NCBI GenBank assembly: GCA_023433835.1
Contig: JAEYTW010000083.1
Coordinates: 1-5,604, forward strand
Source of the DNA: Pseudomonadota bacterium
Lineage (GTDB): Bacteria; Pseudomonadota; Alphaproteobacteria; Ferrovibrionales; Ferrovibrionaceae
DNA length: 5,604 bases
Direction of reading: 5' to 3'
The position numbers and the translations under genes are program-made. Below are positions 1 through 5,604 of this stretch, piece after piece (the stretch's first letter is position 1; each line of letters begins with the position of its first letter). The notes beneath the pieces are model-generated. The model saw only the letters and a list, made by a program, of their open reading frames with translations. It ran no database searches and was not told the DNA's origin.

Positions 1-237
1 GCCGTCGCCCCGCTCCAGCGGCGGGCGCACCCAGGCCGCGAAACCGGCATGGGCCTTGAGCCAGGCGGCAGCCAGGATCGCGGCCCGCGAGGGGAAGCGG
101 TGGTAGACCGAGCCGGTGGGGGCGCCGACGCGGCCGGCGATCGCGGTCAGGGTGGCGGCATCGGGGCCGCCGGCGGCGACGAGGTCGGTGGCGGCCGAAA
201 CGAAGGCATCGGCATCGAAGCGGGCTGTACGAACCAT
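1..237 (-). CDS. TetR-family transcriptional repressor, N-terminal part (cut by window edge)
   Basis: The 79 codons present read MVRTARFDADAFVSAATDLV at the start, then a helix-turn-helix: residues 29-48 contain TLTAIAGRVGAPTGSVYHRF, the typical TetR recognition-helix pattern (GxxxGSxYxHF-like), followed by PSRAAILAAAWL, the usual start of helix 4. The C-terminal ligand-binding domain lies beyond the left edge, so the inducer cannot be guessed. The ATG at 235-237 is favoured because it sits the usual distance before the HTH; no clear Shine-Dalgarno precedes it, and an in-frame GTG at 250-252 is the only other start before an upstream stop. The gene is divergent from the coxS-coxL-coxM operon, and a twin palindrome almost touches its start, so autorepression and control of the cox operon are likely. 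Family assignment is firm from the HTH; the target is inference. Confidence 0.88.
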   Translation of the reverse strand, partial: MVRTARFDADAFVSAATDLVAAGGPDAATLTAIAGRVGAPTGSVYHRFPSRAAILAAAWLKAHAGFAAWVRPPLERGDG

Positions 238-239
238 GT

Positions 240-261
240 TTCTAGAAAGCACATTCTAGAA
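240..261. promoter_or_regulatory. Twin-palindrome putative TetR operator
   Basis: Two identical 8-bp perfect palindromes, TTCTAGAA, lie at 240-247 and 254-261, separated by 6 bases (14 bp centre to centre). They stand out in GC-rich surroundings. TetR-type dimers bind palindromes of this sort, and the site lies in the divergent region 2 bases before the repressor start codon. On the minus strand the right copy contains TAGAAT (253-258), a 5/6 match to a -10 box, so binding could block the repressor's own promoter. No matching -35 is obvious. That it is an operator is inferred from symmetry and place. Confidence 0.6.
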
Positions 262-348
262 CACGCCGCAAGTTACGAATATGGCGATCTAAACACCCGT
301 GAAACTTGACCGATCGTTCAGCCATGGCCCACACTTGCGCCGTGCCTT

Positions 349-386
349 GGGGACATTTCTCCCCGGGGGTTTCATTCGAGGGAGGA
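349..386 (+). promoter_or_regulatory. Possible switch-like leader in front of coxS
   Basis: In the transcript leader of coxS, bases 357-363 (TTCTCCC) can pair with 380-386, which includes the Shine-Dalgarno GGGAGG (one G-U pair, 16-base loop), and so could hide it. The overlapping segment 360-364 (TCCCC) can instead pair with GGGGA at 349-353 around a 6-base loop, leaving the ribosome site free. The two foldings exclude each other. The pairing is visible in the sequence; any regulatory role is speculative, because short complementary runs are common in G+C-rich DNA and no known riboswitch core was recognised. Confidence 0.22.
380..385 (+). promoter_or_regulatory. Ribosome binding site deciding the coxS start
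   Basis: GGGAGG ends directly against an ATG at 386 (no spacing) but lies 6 bases before the ATG at 392. The spacing selects the second ATG, giving a protein that starts MPTVTITVNG as its relatives do. Confidence 0.75.
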
Positions 387-391
387 TGCAC

Positions 392-859
<468 letters not shown>

Positions 860-890
860 GACGCTTCCAAAATCGTCAGCCGGATCCCTA

Positions 891-897
891 AGGGAGG
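891..897 (+). promoter_or_regulatory. Ribosome binding site of coxL
   Basis: AGGGAGG lies 7 bases before the ATG at 905 and fixes that start. The CCC at 886-888 could pair with GGG at 892-894 as a very small hairpin, probably without consequence. Confidence 0.7.
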
Positions 898-904
898 GAC
901 AGCC

Positions 905-3259
905 ATGACCGCACAGACAGGTATCGGCGCCGCCGTGCGCCGCAAGGAAGATTTCCGCTTCATCACCGGCAGCGGCCGCTATACCGACGACATCAACCGG
1001 CCCGGCCAGGCCCACGCCTATTTCCTCCGCTCGCCGCATGCCTTCGCCAAGATCACCAGGATCGACACCGCGGCGGCATCGACGATGCCGGGCGTGGTCG
1101 CGGTGCTCACCGGCGCCGACGTCCAGGCCGACAAGGTCGGCGGGCTGATCTGCGGCTGGGTGCTGAAAGGCAAGTCCGGCGAACCGCACAAGGCGCCGCC
1201 CCACCCGGTCATCGCGCTCGACCATGTGCGCCATGTCGGCGACCAGGTCGCGGTGGTCATCGCCGATACGCTGGCCCAGGCCAAGGACGCGGCCGAGGCG
1301 ATCGTGGTCGAGTACGAGCAGCTGGCGCCGGTGGTCGACCTGCGCCGGGCGCTCGAGCCGGACGCGCCGCAGGTCCATCCGGAGGCGCCCGGCAATCTCT
1401 GCTACGACTGGGAGATCGGCACGCCGAAATCGGAGGTCGACGCGACCTTCGCGGCCGCCGCCCACCGGGTCAGCCTCGACCTCGTCAACAACCGCCTGGT
1501 GCCCAACCCGATGGAGCCGCGCGCGGCCGTCGGCGAATACGACCGCGGCACCGACGAGCTGGTCTGCTACTCGACGTCGCAGAACCCGCATGTGCTGCGC
1601 CTCATCCTCTGCGCCTTCATCCTCGGGATCCCCGAACACAAGCTGCGCGTCATCGCCCCCGACGTGGGCGGCGGCTTCGGGTCGAAGATCTTCTGCTATG
1701 CCGAGGAAACCGTCTGCGTCTGGGCCGCGCGCAAGCTCGGCCGCCCGGTCAAGTGGACCTCCGATCGTTCGGAAGCCTTCATGACCGACGCCCATGGCCG
1801 CGACCACGTAACCAAGGCCGAGCTGGCGATGGATGCCAACGGAAAGTTCCTGGCCATGCGGGTCGATACCATCGCCAACATGGGCGCCTATCTCTCGACC
1901 TTCGCCACCGCGGTGCCGACCTATCTGTACGGCCTGCTGCTGGCCGGCCAGTACACGACGCCGCAGGTCCACTGCAACGTCCGGGCGGTGTTCACCAACA
2001 CCACCGCGGTCGACGCCTATCGCGGCGCCGGCCGGCCGGAAGCGACCTATGTGGTCGAGCGCCTGGTCGAGGCGGCGGCCCGGCACCTGAAGGTCGATCC
2101 GGCCGAATTGCGCAAGCGCAACTTCGTGCCACCCGATGCCTTCCCCTACCAGACCCCGGTCGTCGTCGCCTATGACAGCGGCAACTACGCCCATACGCTG
2201 GACGAGGCGATGAAGCTGGCCGACTACGCGGGCTTCGCCGCCCGCAAGGCCGAGGCGGCGGCACGCGGCAAGAAGCGCGGCATCGGCTTCTCGGCCTATA
2301 TCGAGGCCTGCGGCCTTGCCCCCTCGGCGGTCGTCGGCTCGATCGGCGCCGGCGTCGGCCAGTGGGAATCGGCCCAGATCCGCTTCAACGCCACCGGCTC
2401 GGTCTTCGTCAACACCGGCAGCCACAGCCACGGCCAGGGCCATGAGACGACCTTCGCCCAGATCGTGTCGGACCGCCTCGGCGTGCCGATCGAGCAGGTC
2501 GAGGTGGTGCACGGCGATACCAACCGCGTACCGATGGGCATGGGTACCTATGGCTCGCGCAGCCTCGCGGTCGGCGGTTCGGCAATCATGAAGGCCTGCG
2601 ACAAGATCATCGAGAAGGGCAAGAAGATCGCCGCCCATCTGATGGAAGCCTCGGTCGACGACCTGGAGTACGAGCACGGCATCTACAAGGTCGCCGGCAC
2701 CGACAAGACGGTGCCGATGGCCCAGGTGGCCTTCACCGCCTACGTGCCGTTCAACTATCCCCCGGGCCTGGAACCGGGCCTGGAGGAAAGCGCCTTCTAC
2801 GACCCGTCGAACTTCACCTATCCGGCCGGCGTGCATATCGCCGAGGTCGAGCTCGACCCCGACACCGGCGTCACCACCATCGCCAACTGGACCGCGGTCG
2901 ACGATTTCGGCAACGTCGTCAACCCGATGATCGTCGAGGGCCAGGTGCATGGCGGCATCGCGCAGGGCGTCGGCCAGGCGCTGCTGGAAGGCGCGGTCTA
3001 CGACAAGGACTCCGGCCAGCTCCTGACCGGCTCGTTCATGGATTACTGCATGCCGCGGGCCGACGACCTGCCCAGCTTCAAGGTCGGCATGACCCATACC
3101 CCCTGCCCGCACAATCCGCTGGGGGTCAAGGGTTGCGGCGAGGCCGGCGCGATCGCCTCGCCGGCCGCGTTGATGAATGCGATTACCGATGCGATCGGCG
3201 CCGAGATCCAGATGCCGGCAACGCCGGAAAAGGTCTGGCGCGCGATTCACGCTGCCTGA
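905..3259 (+). CDS. coxL: Form II CO-dehydrogenase-like large subunit, molybdopterin-binding (CoxL-like)
   Basis: The 784-residue catalytic subunit of a xanthine-oxidase-family enzyme. An a/b hammerhead domain occupies about residues 20-130, followed by two molybdopterin-binding regions (about 140-380 and 390-690). Cofactor motifs seen are Q226 (SQNPH), GGGFGSK with G256-G257-F258-G259, GQGHET at 510-515, and the catalytic glutamate E746 in GVKGCGEAG. Q226 and G256 are 30 residues apart, as are their counterparts in the Oligotropha enzyme. The active-site loop at 371-377 is AYRGAGR; form I CO dehydrogenases have AYxCSFR, whose Cys binds the copper of the Mo-Cu centre. Glycine G374 replaces that Cys, so a Cu-Mo site is not expected. 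This is the form II signature, and annotation as a true CO dehydrogenase would be unsafe; an aldehyde, N-heterocycle or other hydroxylase is equally possible. The stop overlaps the ribosome site of coxM. The symbol is used in the CoxL-like sense only. Confidence 0.95.
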   Translation: MTAQTGIGAAVRRKEDFRFITGSGRYTDDINRPGQAHAYFLRSPHAFAKITRIDTAAASTMPGVVAVLTGADVQADKVGGLICGWVLKGKSGEPHKAPPHPVIALDHVRHVGDQVAVVIADTLAQAKDAAEAIVVEYEQLAPVVDLRRALEPDAPQVHPEAPGNLCYDWEIGTPKSEVDATFAAAAHRVSLDLVNNRLVPNPMEPRAAVGEYDRGTDELVCYSTSQNPHVLRLILCAFILGIPEHKLRVIAPDVGGGFGSKIFCYAEETVCVWAARKLGRPVKWTSDRSEAFMTDAHGRDHVTKAELAMDANGKFLAMRVDTIANMGAYLSTFATAVPTYLYGLLLAGQYTTPQVHCNVRAVFTNTTAVDAYRGAGRPEATYVVERLVEAAARHLKVDPAELRKRNFVPPDAFPYQTPVVVAYDSGNYAHTLDEAMKLADYAGFAARKAEAAARGKKRGIGFSAYIEACGLAPSAVVGSIGAGVGQWESAQIRFNATGSVFVNTGSHSHGQGHETTFAQIVSDRLGVPIEQVEVVHGDTNRVPMGMGTYGSRSLAVGGSAIMKACDKIIEKGKKIAAHLMEASVDDLEYEHGIYKVAGTDKTVPMAQVAFTAYVPFNYPPGLEPGLEESAFYDPSNFTYPAGVHIAEVELDPDTGVTTIANWTAVDDFGNVVNPMIVEGQVHGGIAQGVGQALLEGAVYDKDSGQLLTGSFMDYCMPRADDLPSFKVGMTHTPCPHNPLGVKGCGEAGAIASPAALMNAITDAIGAEIQMPATPEKVWRAIHAA

Positions 3260-3266
3260 GGAGGGA
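3258..3266 (+). promoter_or_regulatory. Ribosome binding site of coxM overlapping the coxL stop
   Basis: GAGGAGGGA begins inside the coxL TGA (3257-3259) and ends 6 bases before the ATG at 3273. This marks the start of coxM and suggests translational coupling with coxL. Confidence 0.7.
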
Positions 3267-3272
3267 CCCACC

Positions 3273-4067
3273 ATGTACCAGTTCGAATTCCACCGGCCCA
3301 AATCGCTCGGCGATGCCGTGGCGCTCCTCGAGGCCAACGAGGATGCCAAGGCATTGTCCGGCGGCCAGACCTTGCTGCCGACCCTGAAGATGCGCCTGGC
3401 CAGCCCCAGCGACGTCGTCGATCTCTCCGGCGTGCCCGAGCTCAAGGGCATCTCGGTCTCGGGCGACACCGTGACCATCGGCGCCTTCACCCGCCATGCC
3501 GAGGTGGCGACGTCGGCCGAGATCGCCAAGGCCATCCCGGCCCTGGCAGACCTCGCCGCCCATATCGGCGACCCGGCAGTGCGCAACATGGGCACGATCG
3601 GCGGCTCGGTCGCCAACAACGATCCGGCGGCCGACTACCCGGCGGCCGTCGTGGGACTGAACGCGACGATCCACACCAACAAGCGCACCATCGCGGCCGG
3701 CGATTTCTTCAAGGGCCTGTTCGAGACGGCGCTGGAGGCGGGCGAACTGATCACCAAGTTCACCTTCCCCATCCCCAAGCGCGCCGGCTACGCCAAGTTC
3801 CGCAACCCGGCTTCGCGCTACGCCATGGTCGGCGTGTTCGTCGCCGAGACGGCCTCGGGCATCCGCGCCGCGGTGACCGGCGCGGGCCCCGGCGTCTTCC
3901 GCTCGAAGGAGATCGAGGCGGCCCTGGCCGGCTCCTTCGCCGCATCGAGCCTCGACGGCGTCAAGGTCCCCTCGGCCGGCATGAACAGCGACATGCACGG
4001 CTCGGCCGAATACCGCGCCCATCTGGTGACGGTGATGGCCAAGCGGGCGGTCACCGCCGCCGGCTGA
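3273..4067 (+). CDS. coxM: CO-dehydrogenase-like medium subunit, FAD-binding (CoxM)
   Basis: A 264-residue flavoprotein subunit that takes electrons from the CoxS clusters and passes them to an acceptor such as quinone. The vanillyl-alcohol-oxidase-type FAD fold is shown by GGQTLLP at 30-36 and by RNMGTIGGSVANNDPAADYP around residues 104-123, where TIGG is the second FAD pyrophosphate contact. A CO_deh_flav_C-like domain fills about 160-260, with NPASRYAMVGVF inside it. It is slightly shorter than the Oligotropha CoxM, but all motifs are present and nothing looks broken. The start at 3273 has an excellent ribosome site 6 bases upstream and lies 13 bases after the coxL stop, so it is the third gene of the same operon. 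Placement of M after S and L is the order reported for form II clusters (form I is M-S-L). A hairpin follows 6 bases after the stop. Confidence 0.95.
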   Translation: MYQFEFHRPKSLGDAVALLEANEDAKALSGGQTLLPTLKMRLASPSDVVDLSGVPELKGISVSGDTVTIGAFTRHAEVATSAEIAKAIPALADLAAHIGDPAVRNMGTIGGSVANNDPAADYPAAVVGLNATIHTNKRTIAAGDFFKGLFETALEAGELITKFTFPIPKRAGYAKFRNPASRYAMVGVFVAETASGIRAAVTGAGPGVFRSKEIEAALAGSFAASSLDGVKVPSAGMNSDMHGSAEYRAHLVTVMAKRAVTAAG

Positions 4068-4073
4068 CAACGA

Positions 4074-4099
4074 ATGAGGGGGCCTGAAGGCCCCCTCAT
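4074..4099. terminator. Stem-loop between convergent coxM and VOC gene
   Basis: A perfect 11-bp inverted repeat (ATGAGGGGGCC / GGCCCCCTCAT) encloses the tetraloop TGAA. It begins 6 bases after the coxM stop and lies 19 bases past the stop of the minus-strand VOC gene, so it could end transcripts from both sides. Neither side carries a run of T, so it is not a textbook intrinsic terminator; it may act with Rho or as a 3'-end stabiliser. Confidence 0.7.
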
Positions 4100-4118
4100 C
4101 ACGTCCATTCCCGCCCGG

Positions 4119-4457
4119 TCAGTTGCGGGTTTCGGCGCCGACCTTGATCAGGTTCTGGTCCTCGTCGACCAGATAGAATTCCCGCATGCCCCAATCGGTA
4201 TCCTGCGGCGCCTCCAGCCCGTCGACCGCGGCGCTGAAATCCTTGAACCATTTGTCGAGGTCGTCGACGCGGATATAGGCGGCCGCGACCTGGTCCTCGG
4301 GAATCTCGTCGACGGTCGAGACATGGATCTCGGCGCCGTCGCGGCGGCAGATGATGTAGCCGGCGTAGTTGGCGACGGTGAAGCCGAGCTTTTCGTAATA
4401 GGCAGCGGCACGTCGGGTATCGGTGGAAATCAGAATGGGAACGGCGACGGCGGCCAT
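4119..4457 (-). CDS. Small VOC-superfamily protein (glyoxalase / bleomycin-resistance-like)
   Basis: This 112-residue protein has the paired beta-alpha-beta-beta-beta layout of the vicinal oxygen chelate fold. The first half (about 4-55) contains AAAYYEKLGFTV at 17-28, the usual helix and strand; the second (about 57-108) contains DTDWGMREFYLVDEDQNLIKV at the C-terminus, resembling the WGxREFxxxDPDGNLI signature of bleomycin-resistance-type members. The glyoxalase I metal triad is not complete (an Ile at residue 8 where His is often found), so a binding or sequestering role is more likely than metal catalysis; the ligand is unknown. The start has AGGGGAGA 5 bases upstream. The gene converges on coxM and diverges from coxD, standing between the structural and maturation genes without belonging to either transcript. 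A drug-resistance function should not be assumed from the family name. Confidence 0.85.
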   Translation of the reverse strand: MAAVAVPILISTDTRRAAAYYEKLGFTVANYAGYIICRRDGAEIHVSTVDEIPEDQVAAAYIRVDDLDKWFKDFSAAVDGLEAPQDTDWGMREFYLVDEDQNLIKVGAETRN

Positions 4458-4462
4458 GGCGG

Positions 4463-4470
4463 TCTCCCCT
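4463..4470 (-). promoter_or_regulatory. Ribosome binding site of the VOC gene
   Basis: On the minus strand AGGGGAGA lies 5 bases before the ATG (4455-4457), supporting that start over any other. Confidence 0.65.
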
Positions 4471-4543
4471 GTTTGGCGCGATCCGGGGGATCGTACCCGC
4501 GCGGACGGTGGCGCGCCCGTGATATTTTGGCTGATATGTCGTC

Positions 4544-4572
4544 TTGCCGCTGTGCAGCATGCGTCCTACTGT
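4544..4572 (+). promoter_or_regulatory. Weak candidate promoter giving a leaderless coxD transcript
   Basis: TTGCCG (4544-4549) and TACTGT (4567-4572) are 17 bases apart. They match the -35 and -10 consensus at 4 and 3 of 6 positions, and transcription would begin at or very near the A of the coxD ATG at 4579. This fits the absence of a Shine-Dalgarno before coxD. The match is poor and could be chance. The same 121-base gap must also carry the VOC promoter; the A+T-richer patch around 4520-4538 is its most likely place, but no clear box pair was found. Confidence 0.22.
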
Positions 4573-4578
4573 TGGGTC

Positions 4579-5499
4579 ATGACCCGTGCAGAGCTTCCCG
4601 GCAGCATTGACGCCACCGTCGACCTGCTCGACCGCGGCGACTACGTCGCCGACCGTTCGCTTGCCACCACCCTGTTCCTGGCGCTCAAGATGGGCCGGCC
4701 GCTGTTCCTCGAGGGCGAGGCCGGCGTCGGCAAGACCGAGATCGCCAAGGTGCTGTCCGAAACGCTCGGCCGCCGCCTCGTCCGGCTGCAATGCTACGAG
4801 GGGCTCGACGCCGCCTCGGCGGTCTATGAGTGGAACTACGCCCGCCAGATGATCGAGATCCGCCTGGCGGAGGCCGAAGGGGTATCCGACCGCGCCCGGC
4901 TGGCCGGCGACGTCTTCGGCGAAGCCTTCCTGATCGAGCGCCCGATCCTGTCGGCGCTGCGCCCCGATCCGGCCGGCGCGCCGGTCCTGCTGATCGACGA
5001 GCTCGACCGCACCGACGAGCCGTTCGAAGCCTATCTGCTCGAGGTGCTGGCCGATTTCCAGGTGACGATTCCCGAACTGGGGACGATCAAGGCCCCCGAA
5101 CCGCCGATCGTCATCGTCACCTCCAACCGCACGCGCGAGATCCACGACGCGCTGAAGCGGCGCTGCCTCTATCACTGGGTCGATTATCCCAGCGCGGCGC
5201 GCGAGCTGGAAATCCTGCGCCGCAAGGTGCCGGGCGCGCCCGAGCGGCTGTCGGCCCAGGTCGTCGCCTTCGTCCAGGCGCTGCGTGGGGAAGACCTGTT
5301 CAAGCTGCCCGGCATCGCCGAGACCATCGACTGGACCACGGCGCTGACCGCGCTGAACGCGCTGGTCCTCGACCCGCAGACGGTCAACGACACGCTGGGC
5401 GTGCTGCTGAAATACCAGGACGACATCGCCCGCATCCGCGGGTCGGAAGCCGCGCGCCTGCTGGAGACGGTCGATCGCGAGCTTACCGCCGCGGGCTGA
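4579..5499 (+). CDS. coxD: MoxR-type AAA+ ATPase CoxD, Mo-centre maturation factor
   Basis: A 306-residue AAA+ ATPase of the MoxR group. Walker A is GEAGVGKT at 46-53 (K52), Walker B is LLIDELD with D140 and E141, sensor 1 is N183 in VTSNRT, and R194/R195 in LKRRCLYHW are the arginine-finger region. The N-terminal stretch IDATVDLLDRGDYVADRSLA is typical of CoxD. In Oligotropha, CoxD is needed to introduce sulfur and so build the CuSMo centre of CO dehydrogenase, and it is membrane-associated; a similar role for the neighbouring CoxSLM enzyme is inferred. The ATG at 4579 matches the start of relatives, but no Shine-Dalgarno precedes it; the open frame continues upstream to 4423 across the VOC gene, and that extension is not credible. 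coxE follows after 4 bases. CoxD is separated from coxM by the opposite-strand VOC gene, so it needs its own promoter. Confidence 0.92.
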   Translation: MTRAELPGSIDATVDLLDRGDYVADRSLATTLFLALKMGRPLFLEGEAGVGKTEIAKVLSETLGRRLVRLQCYEGLDAASAVYEWNYARQMIEIRLAEAEGVSDRARLAGDVFGEAFLIERPILSALRPDPAGAPVLLIDELDRTDEPFEAYLLEVLADFQVTIPELGTIKAPEPPIVIVTSNRTREIHDALKRRCLYHWVDYPSAARELEILRRKVPGAPERLSAQVVAFVQALRGEDLFKLPGIAETIDWTTALTALNALVLDPQTVNDTLGVLLKYQDDIARIRGSEAARLLETVDRELTAAG

Positions 5500-5503
5500 C
5501 GCC

Positions 5504-5604
5504 ATGACCGGAGAAGGCGGGCGGCTGGCCGAGAACATCATGCATTTCGCCCGCGTGCTGCGGCGCGCCGGGTTGCCGATCGGCCCCGGCAAGGTGATCG
5601 ACGC
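5504..5604 (+). CDS. coxE: CoxE, VWA-domain maturation protein, N-terminal fragment (cut by window edge)
   Basis: Thirty-three codons plus two bases are present. The protein begins MTGEGGRLAENIMHFARVLR and continues RAGLPIGPGKVID, the N-terminal pattern (NxxxFxRxLRxAGLPxGPG) of CoxE-type proteins that carry a C-terminal von Willebrand factor A domain. That domain and its metal-ion-dependent adhesion site lie beyond the right edge and cannot be checked. CoxE works with the MoxR ATPase CoxD as a MoxR/VWA chaperone pair in maturation of the molybdenum hydroxylase. The ATG follows the coxD stop by 4 bases with no good ribosome site, so translation probably depends on termination-reinitiation from coxD. 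Position directly after coxD and the motif make the call fairly secure despite the short length. Confidence 0.8.
   Translation, partial: MTGEGGRLAENIMHFARVLRRAGLPIGPGKVID

Noticed and set aside
305..334. CTTGAC at 305-310 as the -35 box of a coxS promoter
   Set aside because: The hexamer is a good alphaproteobacterial -35 match, but at 16-18 bases downstream only CCCACA-like sequence is found, with no -10 box. It was not annotated.
325..338. Sigma-54-like promoter TGG...TTGC upstream of coxS
   Set aside because: The GG and GC elements are 11 bases apart instead of the required 12, and the -24 element is otherwise poor. Sigma-54 promoters do not tolerate this spacing.
4423..4578. N-terminal extension of coxD upstream of 4579
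   Set aside because: The extension reads through the VOC gene start on the other strand, has no ribosome site, and does not resemble CoxD N-termini, which begin close to the SIDATVDLLDRGDY segment.
4099..5592. 497-codon open frame on the minus strand opposite coxD and across the VOC gene
   Set aside because: Its composition is that of an antisense shadow, and it overlaps two recognised genes in other frames; no motif supports it.

Overview
The window is a GC-rich stretch of bacterial chromosome (about two thirds G+C by eye, strong G/C preference at third codon positions). It most likely comes from an alphaproteobacterium, judging by gene style and composition; no rRNA or other phylogenetic marker is present to prove this. 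It holds most of a carbon-monoxide-dehydrogenase-like (cox) molybdenum hydroxylase locus, with one unrelated small gene inserted in it.

Layout from left to right: (1) the N-terminal 79 codons of a TetR-family repressor on the minus strand, cut by the left edge; (2) a 154-base divergent region with a twin palindrome (two TTCTAGAA copies) almost touching the repressor start codon; (3) a tightly spaced plus-strand operon coxS-coxL-coxM encoding the iron-sulfur, molybdopterin and FAD subunits of the enzyme, each with a strong purine-rich ribosome binding site; (4) a perfect 11-bp stem-loop between convergent genes; (5) a small VOC-superfamily (glyoxalase/bleomycin-resistance-like) gene on the minus strand; (6) a 121-base divergent region; (7) plus-strand coxD (MoxR-type AAA+ ATPase), then the first 33 codons of coxE, cut by the right edge.

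The large subunit carries AYRGAGR at the active-site loop instead of the Cys-containing AYxCSFR loop of true (form I) CO dehydrogenases, and the gene order is S-L-M rather than M-S-L. Both place it in the form II, or CODH-like, group, whose physiological substrate is largely unsettled. Electrons from the substrate would pass from the Mo centre of CoxL through the two [2Fe-2S] clusters of CoxS to the FAD of CoxM. CoxD and CoxE are expected to act together as an ATP-driven chaperone/maturation pair for the Mo centre. The TetR repressor is the natural candidate to control the structural operon.

No wholly new system is evident. The points most worth following are the pairing of CoxD/CoxE with an enzyme that lacks the copper-ligand cysteine, the twin-palindrome operator, the VOC gene dividing structural from maturation genes, and possible leader control of coxS. 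Several very long open frames on the opposite strand are antisense shadows of the real genes and are not annotated.
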